Assembly (NCBI GenBank): GCA_034509425.1
Contig: JAVTVJ010000822.1
Coordinates: 186,001-250,000 of the forward strand
Length of the DNA: 64,000 bases
Direction of reading: 5' to 3'
Source: Eopsaltria australis
Taxonomy: Eukaryota > Chordata > Aves > Passeriformes > Petroicidae
Position 1 is the first letter of the stretch; every line of letters begins with the position of its first letter. Position numbers and translations under genes: made by a program. This document shows positions 26,501-37,804 of the stretch, one piece after another. Under the pieces are notes generated by a model. It was not told the origin of the DNA. It worked only from the letters and a program-made list of their open reading frames with translations, and ran no database searches.

Positions 26501-28338
26501 GGAAGCATGTGAGTAACTCTAGATGGTCTGAGTCCATTCCCAACTTTCTTGGGCAACTCTGGCACTTTTAGAAGTGATTTTTGCAGCAAATAATTCAGAG
26601 ATTTCTGCACTAAATCACTCGCACACCCAATGTGGAAGAACCAGAAATGAAAATATGTTTGAGAGATCTTGAGGAAAAGGAGTTGGGTGGGACCAGCACT
26701 GGGAGGAAAATCAAACGCAGAAAAATCCCCAGCACGGGAGGTGAATCCAAACAGAAATGCCAAGGAAAACACTTGAGAATGTGCAAAATTCACTGCAATA
26801 ACTTCAGCAAAAGGGGACAAATTGCAGACAAACGCTGGTTGTTATCTGCTAACAGCCAACTTGGCATCCACCAGGGTGATTTGCCAGCAAATGGGCAATT
26901 TGAGCCTCCTCACCCCTGCACTCGAAGCTCCTGGGTGCTTGGGGAATCTTCTCCCTCTTCCAGGGGAAAAAAACCCCAAAAATTAGGACGCAGGTAAAGC
27001 CACAGAATTAATACGGGAGGAATTCACATGATGTCTAAGTAATTAATTAAAATCCTAACTTACAGTTTTTGATCTGATACATTCTGTTCAGGAAGGACAA
27101 GGGAAAACAAATGAAAGCGTTTTCTTGGTCTCAAATATCACAGATGTGTACACGAGCTTCAAGACAAATATTGACAAGCAGGAGAGAGGGTGTGAAATAA
27201 ATATGATGTGATTCAAGAAGGGAAAGCACCAGGTTTTGCACTGAAGCTGAAATAATCAATGCCTACCTTCAGTATCGACAGGTGGTTTAAAGGAGGGGTT
27301 GGAGTGGATCCTGAACTGAAGGCAAAGGTTTTTAGAAAAAACACCAAAAAGTATTAAAAAAAGAAAGGAAATACTGATTGAGGGTATTTAGGTGCAGTTA
27401 CTGCTGCTTGGGGCAGGGTTGAAATATCAAGGTACAAACCCAGCTCCTCCTTGCCTGTTTCTACTTCGACGGAATTATAATTTAGCGCTTTTTAATCCTT
27501 TTCCTTTCAAACACTTATAAATTTTGCAAATGTTCTTCAGTTGATCTCAGCCGTGTGTGAAGTAGGACATCATGAAAGGCTAAAAGAAGCTCTGGGGTTT
27601 TTCCATCCTTTTTTTCCCCAAAACTTTGAATCTTGTCAAGGTTTGATCATTCCTCGGGTTTCTAAGTATCTCCCCTGAGACCACCTGCAATTTTTAGGTT
27701 GAATTTATAGAAAATACGAACAGAATTAAGTCCCTTCAAGAAGTGGGATGGCTTCCAGAAAATTTGGATTGCTTAACTTTCTAAAAAACATCTCTCTCAC
27801 TCCTATCAGCAATAAGTTCCAGGGTAATCCTGCATGAGATCTTCTCACAGTGCTGTGAGAAATGAGACAAGTGAGAAGAGAATACAGATCCATAAGTGTG
27901 GCTCATAATTGTAATTTCTCAGTGGAAAATTTTCCGCGCTTAAAAGGTTTGGAATGATTTTACAATTTTGTAAAGTCATTTTATTAAGTGATTTCTGGTT
28001 TCAGCTGCTTTATGAACTGATCCCCAACAGTAAATCACTCGTGTGCCCTTTGGGAGTATAGGCCAAACAGATACTTTTTCCTGGCTTAATTCATCATCTG
28101 TTGACTGAAATGTCAAAGGAAATTAAAGGAAATTGTTATGTAAATCCTTACAGACGGATGGTTCATTTCTGAAGGATAAAACTTCACACAGAAAAGATGA
28201 TTTTTTTTCTTTTACATGGGGTGTGTGTGACATTGTGATCCCTTCTGCTCCCATGGGAGATCAGGCATTTTCCATCAGAGTCTGCTCACGTTCCAACACA
28301 TTCACCACACGATCCTGGCTGGGATCAGAGTCAGACCA

Positions 28339-28738
28339 CTATGGAATCATGGAATTAAAGACAGGTTTGGGCTGGAAGGGACCTTAAAGCTCATCTAATT
28401 CCATCCCCTGCCATGGGCAGGGACACCTTCCACTGTCCCAGGCTACTCCAAGCCCCATCCTGGCCTTGGGCACTGCCAGGGATCCAGGGGCAGCCACAGC
28501 TTCTCTGGGAATTCCATCCCAGCCCCTCCCCACCCTCATTCCTTCCCAATATCCCATCCATCCCTGCCCTCTGCCATTCCCTGTGTCCTGTCCCTCCAAC
28601 CCTTGTCCCCAGTCCCTCTCCAACTCTCCTGGAGCCCCTTTAGGCCCTGCAAGGGCCTCAGCTCTCCCTGGATCTTTCTCCTCTCCAGGTGAGCACCCCC
28701 AGCTCACCCAGCCTGGCTCCAGAGGGGCTCCCTGTGAT
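28339..28738 (-). mobile_element. CR1 LINE 3' fragment
   Basis: A long antisense copy: gctggaagggaccttaaagc, gggcagggacaccttccact, gccagggatccaggggcagc, cttcccaatatcccatccat, gtgtcctgtccctccaac, and a further upstream part (ctggagcccctttaggccc, agctcacccagcctggctcc). It ends ~337 bases before the CNTN6 start-codon exon. Confidence 0.93.
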
Positions 28739-29074
28739 GGAACAAGAAACATCTTAAAGTTTGATGAACATTTAGGAGTTGGGGAAAGCCCATTTTTGCT
28801 TTTCTTCCACCCCAGCACAGCGAGGCAGAGGGAGCACAGGAAAATTTTTCATTCCTACTTGGACAAACTCCAACATTACCTTTGATTTTCATTTCAACTT
28901 TGTAATTTTGGGATTACTTTTATGCCAGGACAATTCTATCCAGACTATTTATTGCATTTTTAGAGCCTGAACCTCCAAACTGTGCAGCAGAATGTGATTT
29001 TCCCTGGGGAAATTTGGGGTGTTCCTTTGGGGTCTGTACTTTAATCACCCAATATCTCTTCCTGTTTTTTGCAG

Positions 29075-29157
29075 AACATCCAGGTAGCCACAGGAAGACA
29101 CTCTTTACTTTCTTCCACTGATTGGATGGGAGGAATTTTTGACCTTGGAAAGTGGAG
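29075..29157 (+). other. CNTN6: 5' UTR portion of the start-codon exon
   Basis: A good acceptor precedes it: the pyrimidine-rich run at 29051-29070 followed by gcag at 29071-29074. The exon then runs 83 bases to the ATG. Contactin genes commonly have one or more non-coding exons before the start-codon exon, so this segment would be spliced to an upstream exon. It carries a short upstream ORF listed separately. The acceptor choice is inferred from sequence only; transcripts could use another site. Confidence 0.65.
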
Positions 29158-29179
29158 ATGGTGTTGCTATGGAAACTAA
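29126..29179 (+). promoter_or_regulatory. uORF overlapping the CNTN6 start codon
   Basis: An upstream ATG at 29126 opens a 17-codon frame (MGGIFDLGKWRWCCYGN) that stops at TAA 29177-29179, 22 bases past the CNTN6 ATG and in a different frame. Overlapping uORFs generally reduce translation of the main ORF because ribosomes terminate beyond its start. Context is mixed: T at -3, G at +4, so leaky scanning is likely. The reading frame is directly visible; the regulatory effect is inference and assumes the 29074/29075 acceptor is used. Confidence 0.5.
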
Positions 29180-29212
29180 TAAGTCTGCTGCCATTCATGA
29201 GCTGCAGCACAG
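29158..29212 (+). CDS. CNTN6: CNTN6 coding exon 1: signal peptide
   Basis: This is the first coding exon. ATG at 29158 opens MVLLWKLISLLPFMSCSTG, whose final Gly codon is split G|GG with the exon at 51751. The peptide has a short basic N-region (Lys6), a hydrophobic core (LISLLPFM) and a small-residue C-region (SCSTG), as expected of a secretory signal; cleavage is inferred after Gly19. Human CNTN6 as I recall it has a leader of the same length with the same LLWKL motif. The exon ends at G29212 before donor gtaaaa (29213). The start has G at -3 and G at +4, a reasonable Kozak context. A second ATG at 29169 is out of frame with Ig1 and is not the start. Too short to be found as a stand-alone open frame; recognised by motif, phase and splice sites. 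Confidence 0.86.
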
Positions 29213-32200
29213 GTAAAATGTTCCACTATTAGTGTTTGTGATTGATAAATCTCTATCAGTGTCATAATTCTTGGAGAAAGGAGAAGCAATTACCAAAATT
29301 AACAGTCCTCTTTTGTCTGAACAAGTGACTAAGGAGATTTTCATTAGGACAAGCTTTAATTTTAAACAACTCCAGGTGCTGCCTTTGAGCCAGAAAAACA
29401 CTTTTCAAGATCATGAGAATCCACGTAATTGCTTTAAAAAATAGTCTAAGCTGTAACAATGAGAAAGAAGAACAATTGTTACTTGGGTGACAACACCATG
29501 GAGACATTTCTTGGCCACAGCATCAGCAAATGAAGCTGGGTTGGAAACCAGACCAGTTTGGGAGCACTGAATGAATGGTTTGGATTCCACATTTCAGATC
29601 ACACCCTTCAAGTGCTTCCATATCACAGTTAACTCAAAGCCAAATTAAAACATTTATTTGTGAAGTCCAAAAACGGGACAGAATCATAAGGACTATCAAT
29701 ATAAATACACAAAAAGGATATAAAATCTTGCTCAAAGCCCAAAGCAAATGCAAACATTCCTTCTTTGCCTCCTGCTGGAGTGCTGATGGATCCTCATCCC
29801 CCATCCCTGGCATCCTGACACTCCTCAGGCTGGAATCAGGACAAATCAGAGGTTGGAGGAAGCAGGACTGAGTCCCCCCATTCTCCTTCTTGAATATCCC
29901 TTGTGCTTAATTAAAATATCAACAGTTTGTAACATATTGTGAGGTAAAATGTTCTTTTCTGCCTGGCTGGGCACTGCTCACGGTGAGGGTTTGGTATTCT
30001 GAGTCCATTCCTCCTCTGAACCTTTCTTCTAATTAAAAGCACATGACTTGACAATCCTGCTTCATAAAGCCATAAAAATGGGATTAACTCCTGTGGCTCA
30101 TTACAGCCTCCTCTCCAAACAGGCTCTGAATGGGAGCTGAACTCTTTGAGGTTATAATGAATTTGGGGATGGACTGACCCTTCACTCTTGGCTGTGATAG
30201 AAACCATGACAACTGACTTTTGTCTCCAATTAATGTATTGAACTCTAAATAGCCAGGATATTACTCATGTACTTATGAGGAAATTGTATTAAAGTAACCT
30301 CAAATGATACTTAAATTAATTATGTAGTGCATGAGTCAGCAGCTGTTTGAAGTGAAGAAACAGAGCAGAGGGCAGACTTCAGTAGCATTTAAAAATACAA
30401 TTTAAATGAAACTCGATGCTGTTTTATCTAAATATGAAATGTAAACCTCGGGATAAAAAAAAAAAAAATGTAAATCTCAGGATCAGACTTTCTGTAAAAT
30501 CAATACAAAGTTGCTATTTCAGTCACAAACAACCAGCATTTTAAGGACTAAAAATCTTGGAATGTAAATATAAAGTATTTAATTTAATTAATTTAAATGA
30601 GCGACTGCTCATTTAAGCCCAGCTTTGCTGAATTAATCACAACAACCACGTGCTTAGGACCCAAATCTTCCCTCTAATTCCCCACTGCCCCACTCAGCCC
30701 TCTTGGGAGCCTCTCCCAGCTCCTTCCCTTCTCTACTACTCTGAGTAAAGCACTTCTACCAATCTTTGGGAGCACAGGATTGCCCTGTAATTTCTTGATT
30801 TATTGCAAAATAGATGGTGGTGCTGGAATCTGAATCACTGAAGGAGCAGAACAGCTTTGTGAGGGACAAGATATTCTTGCACCCATGATTTGTATCCCCA
30901 AAAAGAAACTTTCACCTTTTTTTTCCCCCCAAACTTTCATTTTTGAAACTTTTTGTCATCTTCATCATTCTTGAGGATCACCTTTAACGAGCCCAGTTCT
31001 GCGCTTTAAATCTGAGTTAAAAGGTGCTGGGAGCTCACTTTTGGATGAACATACTCAGCTTTTAAAGACTTAAAAATAGCTGAAAATGTAAATGTTCCAC
31101 AGTCCCAGGCACCAAGAGCAGCTCACGACGGCACTTTTGTCCTGCTCTCAATTAAAGGAGCAGCAAAAGCTCCCACTGACTTCAGTGGGATGAGTTAATT
31201 TATACGTGGGTATAAATTAACCCCATTGATTTCAACAACAGAGCTCTGCTGGTTTTCACTCGGTGGCACTGTGAAATATTGCCTGATGGTAACAGTCAAA
31301 CTGCACTCGTGGCAAAACTTCTCTGATTTATCACACGGGAAGCTTCACATCCATTTAGGAATAATAGAAGTGAGTGGGGAAATGAGGAGCCAGCCCCGAT
31401 GCTGAGCAGAGCAGTTCTGTGGGCTGGGGATGGAAAGGGAATTCAGGCTGTTAGATGACACTGGTCACTCATTTCCTCCTTGTTTCTACCTCAGTCCTAC
31501 CTGACATGTCGAATGAAAATGATTTTGACCTATAAATTAATTTTAAATCTCAGGATTAAATGCGCTGAGCAGAAGAGCTGGGTATTATTACCCCCCAAAA
31601 TGGCAATTCAATTACTCAGAAATCAAACTGCCCTCCATATTCTCTTTATAGGCAAAAATCCTGGCAAGAATAATGTTCCCTCCAACTCTTATTTTCCAGC
31701 AGAGCTTTTTTATGTGTCTCAACGAGGGTCTTTAGGGTTTTCTTGCAGTGCCTTAGGGGACAAAATAAAATAAAGCAATGCATGCACAGTGACACAGCGA
31801 GGGAACAGATTAGATTTTTTTTTTTCATAACCCATTGCTATTTAAATGAGATAATCTGATCTAAGCAGAGCACCAGAGGCAAGAAGGGTGATGAAGATAA
31901 ACTCAGAGATCATTACTTTAAATTCTGTGTACTTGCTATAGGGATGTACAACAACCATCTCCTGATGTCGTTGAAATTTAAACATTATTTGATGTGAATA
32001 TGTTGAGAAAGAGCCTTTACTTCCTGGATGAAAGATCTAGACAGGATTTTGGGAAGTTGAAATGAACAGACCTGTCCAAAGCACTCAATAAAATAAAATA
32101 ATTGTCTCTTCCCACCAAAACTCTCTCACATTTTCCTCGTGGATTGTTCTGCTTCCTCTGGCGTTGTGCAAGGCAGGTTGCCAACAACATCTTAATGAGG

Positions 32201-33371
32201 AAAGACTTTATTTTCATTTTTAATATCACATTTCTGTCTTAAGCACCCATCAGATGCACCTCAGGCTGTTCTTTGGGTGTGGGTGCCAAGTCAGGTTCTC
32301 CATCAGGTTGGAGGAAGAATTTCCTCAAATCTCTCTTTTTCTGGTCCCTCCATTCTCTCCTCTGTCAATAAGGAATTACCTTCTGATTATTCAAGTGTCT
32401 GTCTTCCTCCTGGACAGCTCATCCAGACTTTCTGTGTCTCTCCTGCTCCTAAAGGGAAATGGCAGCTCTTTGACCTCATTCCTTGTGGCTTTTGCCCTCC
32501 AAATAAATCCATGCATGGAGAGATGGCCTTTGAGATTGTCCCTTGTGACTCTCCTTTGTTCTGCTGATGGTCTTGACCCCTCTGTGGAAGCACAGGGGAT
32601 TTCCAGGATTAAAGACAAGGAAAAAGCAGAATGGCACTAAATTCTATCAGGCTGTGAACAACAGAAATATTCCAAGCCAGTCTGACCTGCATTTCGAAAA
32701 TGAGGCATGAACTGTATTTTCACACAGCCCTTTGGCTTTCTTGCCTCCAAATCAATCCAAGACAAAACCACAACCTCCCAGGCTGGATTTTTGGCCCCTC
32801 ATTTTGAAACTGTTAAATTAGAGAGAGACATTTCCTGATGTAAAGTGTCCTGCTCCTCCTTTGGGTCACAGCAGGATGAATATTGAACACATCACATCCC
32901 ACACTCTGCCTGCAGTGTCTCGCAGATTTATTGTTGGCGTAACAGCACCTTTAGGGATGGAACAGCACACCATATATTCTGAGACAAGTGACATCTTTGC
33001 TATTTCTAACAGTAAAATGTGGAGATGAACTAGTCCAGCCTGGAAATGTTAAGGCTTCCCCGAACAATCAGAGGCTGCTGATGAGTCAGACAATGGTAAT
33101 AATTAGGTGTCCCTTAGACAGCAGGGAGGTTTTCATGGGTTTGGGAAATAAAAAGCTGGGTTTCTGTAAATGACTTGCAAGAGTGTGGCAGGACATGGCT
33201 GATACCGCAATGACCTTCCCAGGAGAGGGAGAAGTGACAGTCAAAGAGAAACTTTTGTTTCTGGGGAAGCAGGAGGTTCAGCTCATTGCCCAACATCCGT
33301 GAACAAACAACCACCATCCCCTGGTGCAGCAGGGCCAGAAAAAGAGGGACCCTAATGCCCTGAAGATGCAC

Positions 33372-33647
33372 GATTCTATATTCTATTCTATTCTATTCTA
33401 TTCTACTCTACTCTAGTCTACTCTACTTCTATTCTATTCTATTCTATTCTATTCTATTCTATTCTATTCTATTCTATTCTATTCTACTCTACTCTACTCT
33501 ACTCTACTCTACTCCTATTCTGTTCTATTCTATTCTATTCCTATTCTATTCTACTCTACTCTACTCCTATTCTATTCTATTCTATTCTATTCTATTCTAT
33601 TCTATTCTATTCCATTCCATTCCATTCCATTCCATTCCATTCCATTT
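33372..33647. repeat. pentanucleotide satellite (TTCTA)n/(CTCTA)n/(TTCCA)n
   Basis: About 55 five-base units. TTCTA blocks alternate with CTCTA blocks, and the array closes with about eight TTCCA units (GGAAT on the other strand). Variants occur in blocks, indicating local amplification. Confidence 0.97.
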
Positions 33648-34584
33648 AGGGAATGTGAGGGGGTTTGAAGCTTTCCCAGACAGACATAAATCCACCTCAA
33701 AGCTTTGCCCTGAGTGGACACCACTGCCACTGCCATATTTCCCAAGGACTCCACACCACCCCAAACCCAGACAGAGGGAATCATGTTTAATACTCCCTAC
33801 CATGGGCTGGACTCACTTTACAGAAGAATCTCCCTTATTTGTGTTTCATCTCCCAGAAAAAAAAAAAAACATACCCTTTTTGGAACTCCCTGAGGGCCCA
33901 GATGTGCTGGAGAAGAGGTGAGAGCTCAGGTGCTGCTTTGAGGGTGCACTTTGAGATTGGAGCCTGCATTGATTTCCCTGTCAGGGAAATGTTATTTACA
34001 GCTCCTGGAGTGAGGTGGAGATGCTGGAATTCATGGAACTCATCACCAGAGTTTTATGTTTTCTATATGGCTCTAGTGTCTAAATTCTCCAGTCTGAAAG
34101 GCACTGTCTATTTTTATTCCGCTTTAAATAATTATTGCTTCCCAATCTTTTCAATTAGCTGCTTTACATTATTTTTTCCCCTTTTATTTAAATTTTACAT
34201 GATTTCTTCCTGTTTCATATCAAACCATTTCATCTCCCAGCACAAAAGGCTCATTAACTTTGTAAAATAACATCCTGGTACTTTAGAAGTCATTAATTTT
34301 TTTTTCACTTTTTTTTTTGTTTGCAACAGCTTCAAAGACAATTCAATTTTACTTTATTATCACTGCCAAGAAGTTGAAATTAGCAGGTGATTAAGCACTT
34401 CAAATATTTTGAGCTTTTTCTGTTGCCAACAATGGCAAATTTAAGTATAAAGAAATTAAATTTAAGAAGGCACAATAATATATTAGTGAAACAGTTTATT
34501 GAAGCACAACATTTTCAAGGAAAATTGCTGGTTTTAATTAATTGCTTAAACAAAGAGTAAGTTTAGATCAGATTTTAGAGCTAA

Positions 34585-34645
34585 ATTGTTCCCTAGAAAG
34601 GGTTGAGGCCCTGGCACAGGTTGCCCAGAGAAGTTGGATTTCGAG
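34585..34645 (+). mobile_element. CR1 LINE internal-tail remnant
   Basis: The segment aggccctggcacaggttgcc, cagagaagttgga matches the CR1 tail just upstream of the usual 'tggctgcccc' module, then identity is lost. Short and old. Confidence 0.6.
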
Positions 34646-37392
34646 ATCCCCCCTTTCAGAGTTACCAGCATGGATTTCCTTGGAGTTTAAGAGCCAAATC
34701 CACTCCTTTTTTATCTCCACAACCAATGCTTCAATTAAAGAACTGACACTTGAAATCTTAGATTTTATTTTGGTGAGAATGACGGCCATAAAATCATGGA
34801 TTCACAGAAAGGACCTCAAGGATCATCTCCATCCTACATGAAATGGAGAGAAACCCAGCTGTTGTCTAACTTCCCACCAGCAAAAATGAGAAAAAATTAA
34901 TTTGTTTTTGGAAAACACCTCGAAAACACACAAAAAAAAAATTGAATCTACTTTACTTTGAAATGAAAACCAGGGCTAAATTTCCTCTGCTGTTTAATAT
35001 TCCCACCCAGCAGCTCTGCACACCCTGACACGGGTGAAGACCTTGCCCACAAACTTTTAAGCAATATCTGTGACTTCCACGTAATCACGGGCTGATCATC
35101 CCTCCCATTGTTTGCAGAAGCTGGAAAATAAAACATCTGGGGTTATTGATCCGCTACTTCTTTTTCATTTAGCGCCTATTGATCGCTGTTTATGTGCGTG
35201 TTTCTTGTTGGGCAGGAATTAACATTGAAAACTTCTTGGAATTCACTGCGTTCGCACCTTCTTGACATTCCTGGGGAAATCTTGCAGCCACCATCCCACT
35301 CCAACCAAAAATTGGTGTTTTCTGCTCTGGTCTCTTGGCAGCAAAAAAAAAAAAAAATCTACAAAAAGCTTTTTTTAATGTATTATTTTTCAGGAAATGT
35401 GGTCGTCACGGGGTTTGAGCTGCCAGAGTCATTTTCAGCCCCTCAGGGTGATTTAGGTCGTGGTTATGGTGCCCACGTTACAAAAATAAACTTCTTGGAG
35501 GTTGGGAGGTGTTTTTTCATCCCCATCTGCAAGAGGAAATGTTGTGATTGCCACGAAAAATTGCTCGTGGAGTGTGGAGGGGAAGCAGCCCTGGGACAAT
35601 CTGAGGGAAGTAGGGATGGATTTGCCCAGTGAGGATAGATGGATGGAAATATCTGGGATGGCTCTGAGCTGTTCCCTGACAAAGCTGTCACAGCTGGACC
35701 ATGTGTAAAGCACCCCTCTCATTGCTCTTGTGATATTCAGATCCCACAGTTTACCCAGTTTTAGCTCCAAAAACAATCAAAATCACAAACCAACCACACA
35801 TTTCCCAGGAGACTGAATTATAGTCCTGAACCAGCCAATAATAACATGAATGGATTCTTTTTCTTTACCTCATATTTGTTTTTCACCCTCCAGAACACCC
35901 CTTTTCTCTATTACTCCATCCATATTTAGGATTAAGCTCTTAAAAAAATTAAAAATTAAAAGCAGTGTTTAATTGTCATGCAATTACACAGTTTCAGGAA
36001 CTGGAGGAGCAACCAGTGTGAGGATTGATGTCAGCAATTGCTCTGGTTGCTGGCACAGTTATCACAATCAGCATCCAAAGGCAGATAAAGCTCTCTAAAG
36101 CCTCTCTTGCAGGAGTCAGAGGGGAACCAGAGGGCAAATTTTGGGTGTGGAGGCAGAGTCCAGGCACAGAGGGGACGTGCAGCCCCCATGCCCTGGATCT
36201 CTCTGCTTCCCCTTGTGTGCCAAGCCCACCCAGATGTGCCAATCCCTCTCCTATGGGTCAGACTCTGCCTAAATTCCCACCTGGTTTGCAGCAAGAGGGA
36301 TATTTATAAACTTTATTTTGATATATTTAATTTTTAGACCCTTTTAGACTTTTAGTAACAGCACTTTTCCCCCTTCTGCAGAGCTTAACCAGTGTTTTGT
36401 CCTGTGTTCAATATCAATATCTGCTTTATTGTTCCATTCTAATTACAATCTCATTATTAAAGGGGCCCTATGTTTTCCTGTGACAGATATTGCAGCTCAT
36501 TGTTAGTGGATCTTGGTTATTCCATGCTTATTGTTATTAATAATTTGTAGCAATTGGATTGGAATTAGAATATTACTTTGCTAAATCACTTTTGCTGCTA
36601 ATTAAGGCGCTGTGTGTGACATTGTTTAGCTCCAAACATCATCGTCCTGCTTTTCAGCCTGCTCTAATTACCTGTAACTCATTCATTTCTACTTAGAAAT
36701 CAGGCCTTTTAATCAAACCCCTCTGAGCTTTGCTGTGGTGGGAGCTGCTCTTGGTGGGAATGAAAAGTTCTCCTGGACAAAGATATTTGTAATGACAAAT
36801 GCACCTTTCACCACAGCCCTGGAGCTCCTTAGAAACAGAATAATTGTCCTCAAAGCTTCCAAACACAACAGAAGGAGGAGGGTTCTGAGGGAAAAGTGAA
36901 AGATGACTGAAAAAAATTCCAGCTCTTCAAGGTATCAGCAAGGAAATCGCTGTGGCTTTAAATTGTCTTCTGTGCACAAAGCATCTGTGAGATCAGATCT
37001 GTCACACTGTTTGCTGGGGTAATATTTCCTCTGAAGAAGCAACATCACTTCGTTATTTGCCTGGGAACTTTATTCACTTTGGCTGCCAAGCAAACAGGAG
37101 ACACACAAAGGTCACGCTTGAGTCATGAGTGAAAACTCACATTAATGGCCAGGGGGCTTCCTGGTGTGTGTGTGGCATTAGCAGCACTCTCTCAGTGACA
37201 GAACCTCTGACATATCCTGAATATTGCAGCAGTCTGAGGAAAAGCACAAGAAATATTTTATTTCTGTGCAATTCTTTCTGCAGACATTTTAGGGGAGTGT
37301 AAAAGGGTGAAAAAAGGGTGCAGGTATTTGTGCTGAGATCGTGCTGGAGCTGTTCTGCGAACACACCTGCAGCAGCTTCACCTTTCACTTAT

Positions 37393-37605
37393 CGTGGAAT
37401 CACAGAGTGATGGAATGGTTTGGATTGGGAGGGACCTTAAAAATCATCTTCTCCCACCCCCTGTCACGGTCAGGGACACCTTCCACTGTCCCAGGCTGCT
37501 CCAAGCCCTGTCCAGCCTGGCCTTGGGCACTGCCAGGGATCCAGGAGCAGCCACAGCTTCTCTGGGCACCCTGTGCCAGGGCCTCAGCTCCAAGGGCATC
37601 CCTGT
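37393..37605 (-). mobile_element. CR1 LINE 3' fragment
   Basis: Antisense tail beginning aatcacagagtgatggaatg, with ttggattgggagggacctta, tcagggacaccttccactgt, cagcctggccttgggcactg and cctgtgccagggcctcag. It is followed within ~75 bases by a 16-bp tandem array. Confidence 0.93.
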
Positions 37606-37676
37606 ATCCCAGGGAGGAAGGCTCTGAGGCAGGCAGGGATTCGGGCATCACTCCAGCATCACCCCAAAACCAGTAG

Positions 37677-37804
37677 AAGGTTATTTCCATGGAAGGTTAT
37701 TTCTAGGGAAGGTTATTTCTGTGGGAGGTTGTTTCCATGGGAGGTCATTTCCATGGCAGGTTATTTATATTGAAGTTCATTTCCATGGGAGGTTATTCCT
37801 GTGC
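37677..37804. repeat. 16-bp tandem repeat, 8 copies
   Basis: The unit ggttatttccatggga has anchors at 37679, 37695, 37711, 37727, 37743, 37759, 37775 and 37791, an exact 16-base period with scattered substitutions. Confidence 0.94.

Larger units (their letters stand above)
5754..29074 (+). other. CNTN6: putative CNTN6 intron 1 (non-coding)
   Basis: If exon 1 is right, this is a 23.3-kb intron from gtaagt to gcag. It contains CR1 fragments at 8489, 11168, 11435, 13197, 13751, 23480 and 28339; a 34-bp minisatellite at 14.0-14.4 kb; a purine tract at 15.7-15.9 kb; a TG repeat at 26.03 kb; a 16-bp repeat at 26.3-26.5 kb; and an unclassified CpG-bearing block at 22.3-22.7 kb. Otherwise I see no coding exon. 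Confidence 0.5.

Noticed and set aside
28384..28885. 144- and 139-codon frames near the CNTN6 start exon
   Set aside because: They run through the CR1 3' tail, which is non-coding; the same peptides recur wherever CR1 tails occur in this window.
29169..29212. Second ATG at 29169 as the CNTN6 start
   Set aside because: Its frame does not join Ig1 in phase and gives no signal peptide; the ATG at 29158 does both.
34790..34850. Possible antisense CR1 terminus (atcatggattcacag, aggacctcaaggatcatc)
   Set aside because: Similarity is suggestive but the central modules are missing; too weak to annotate.
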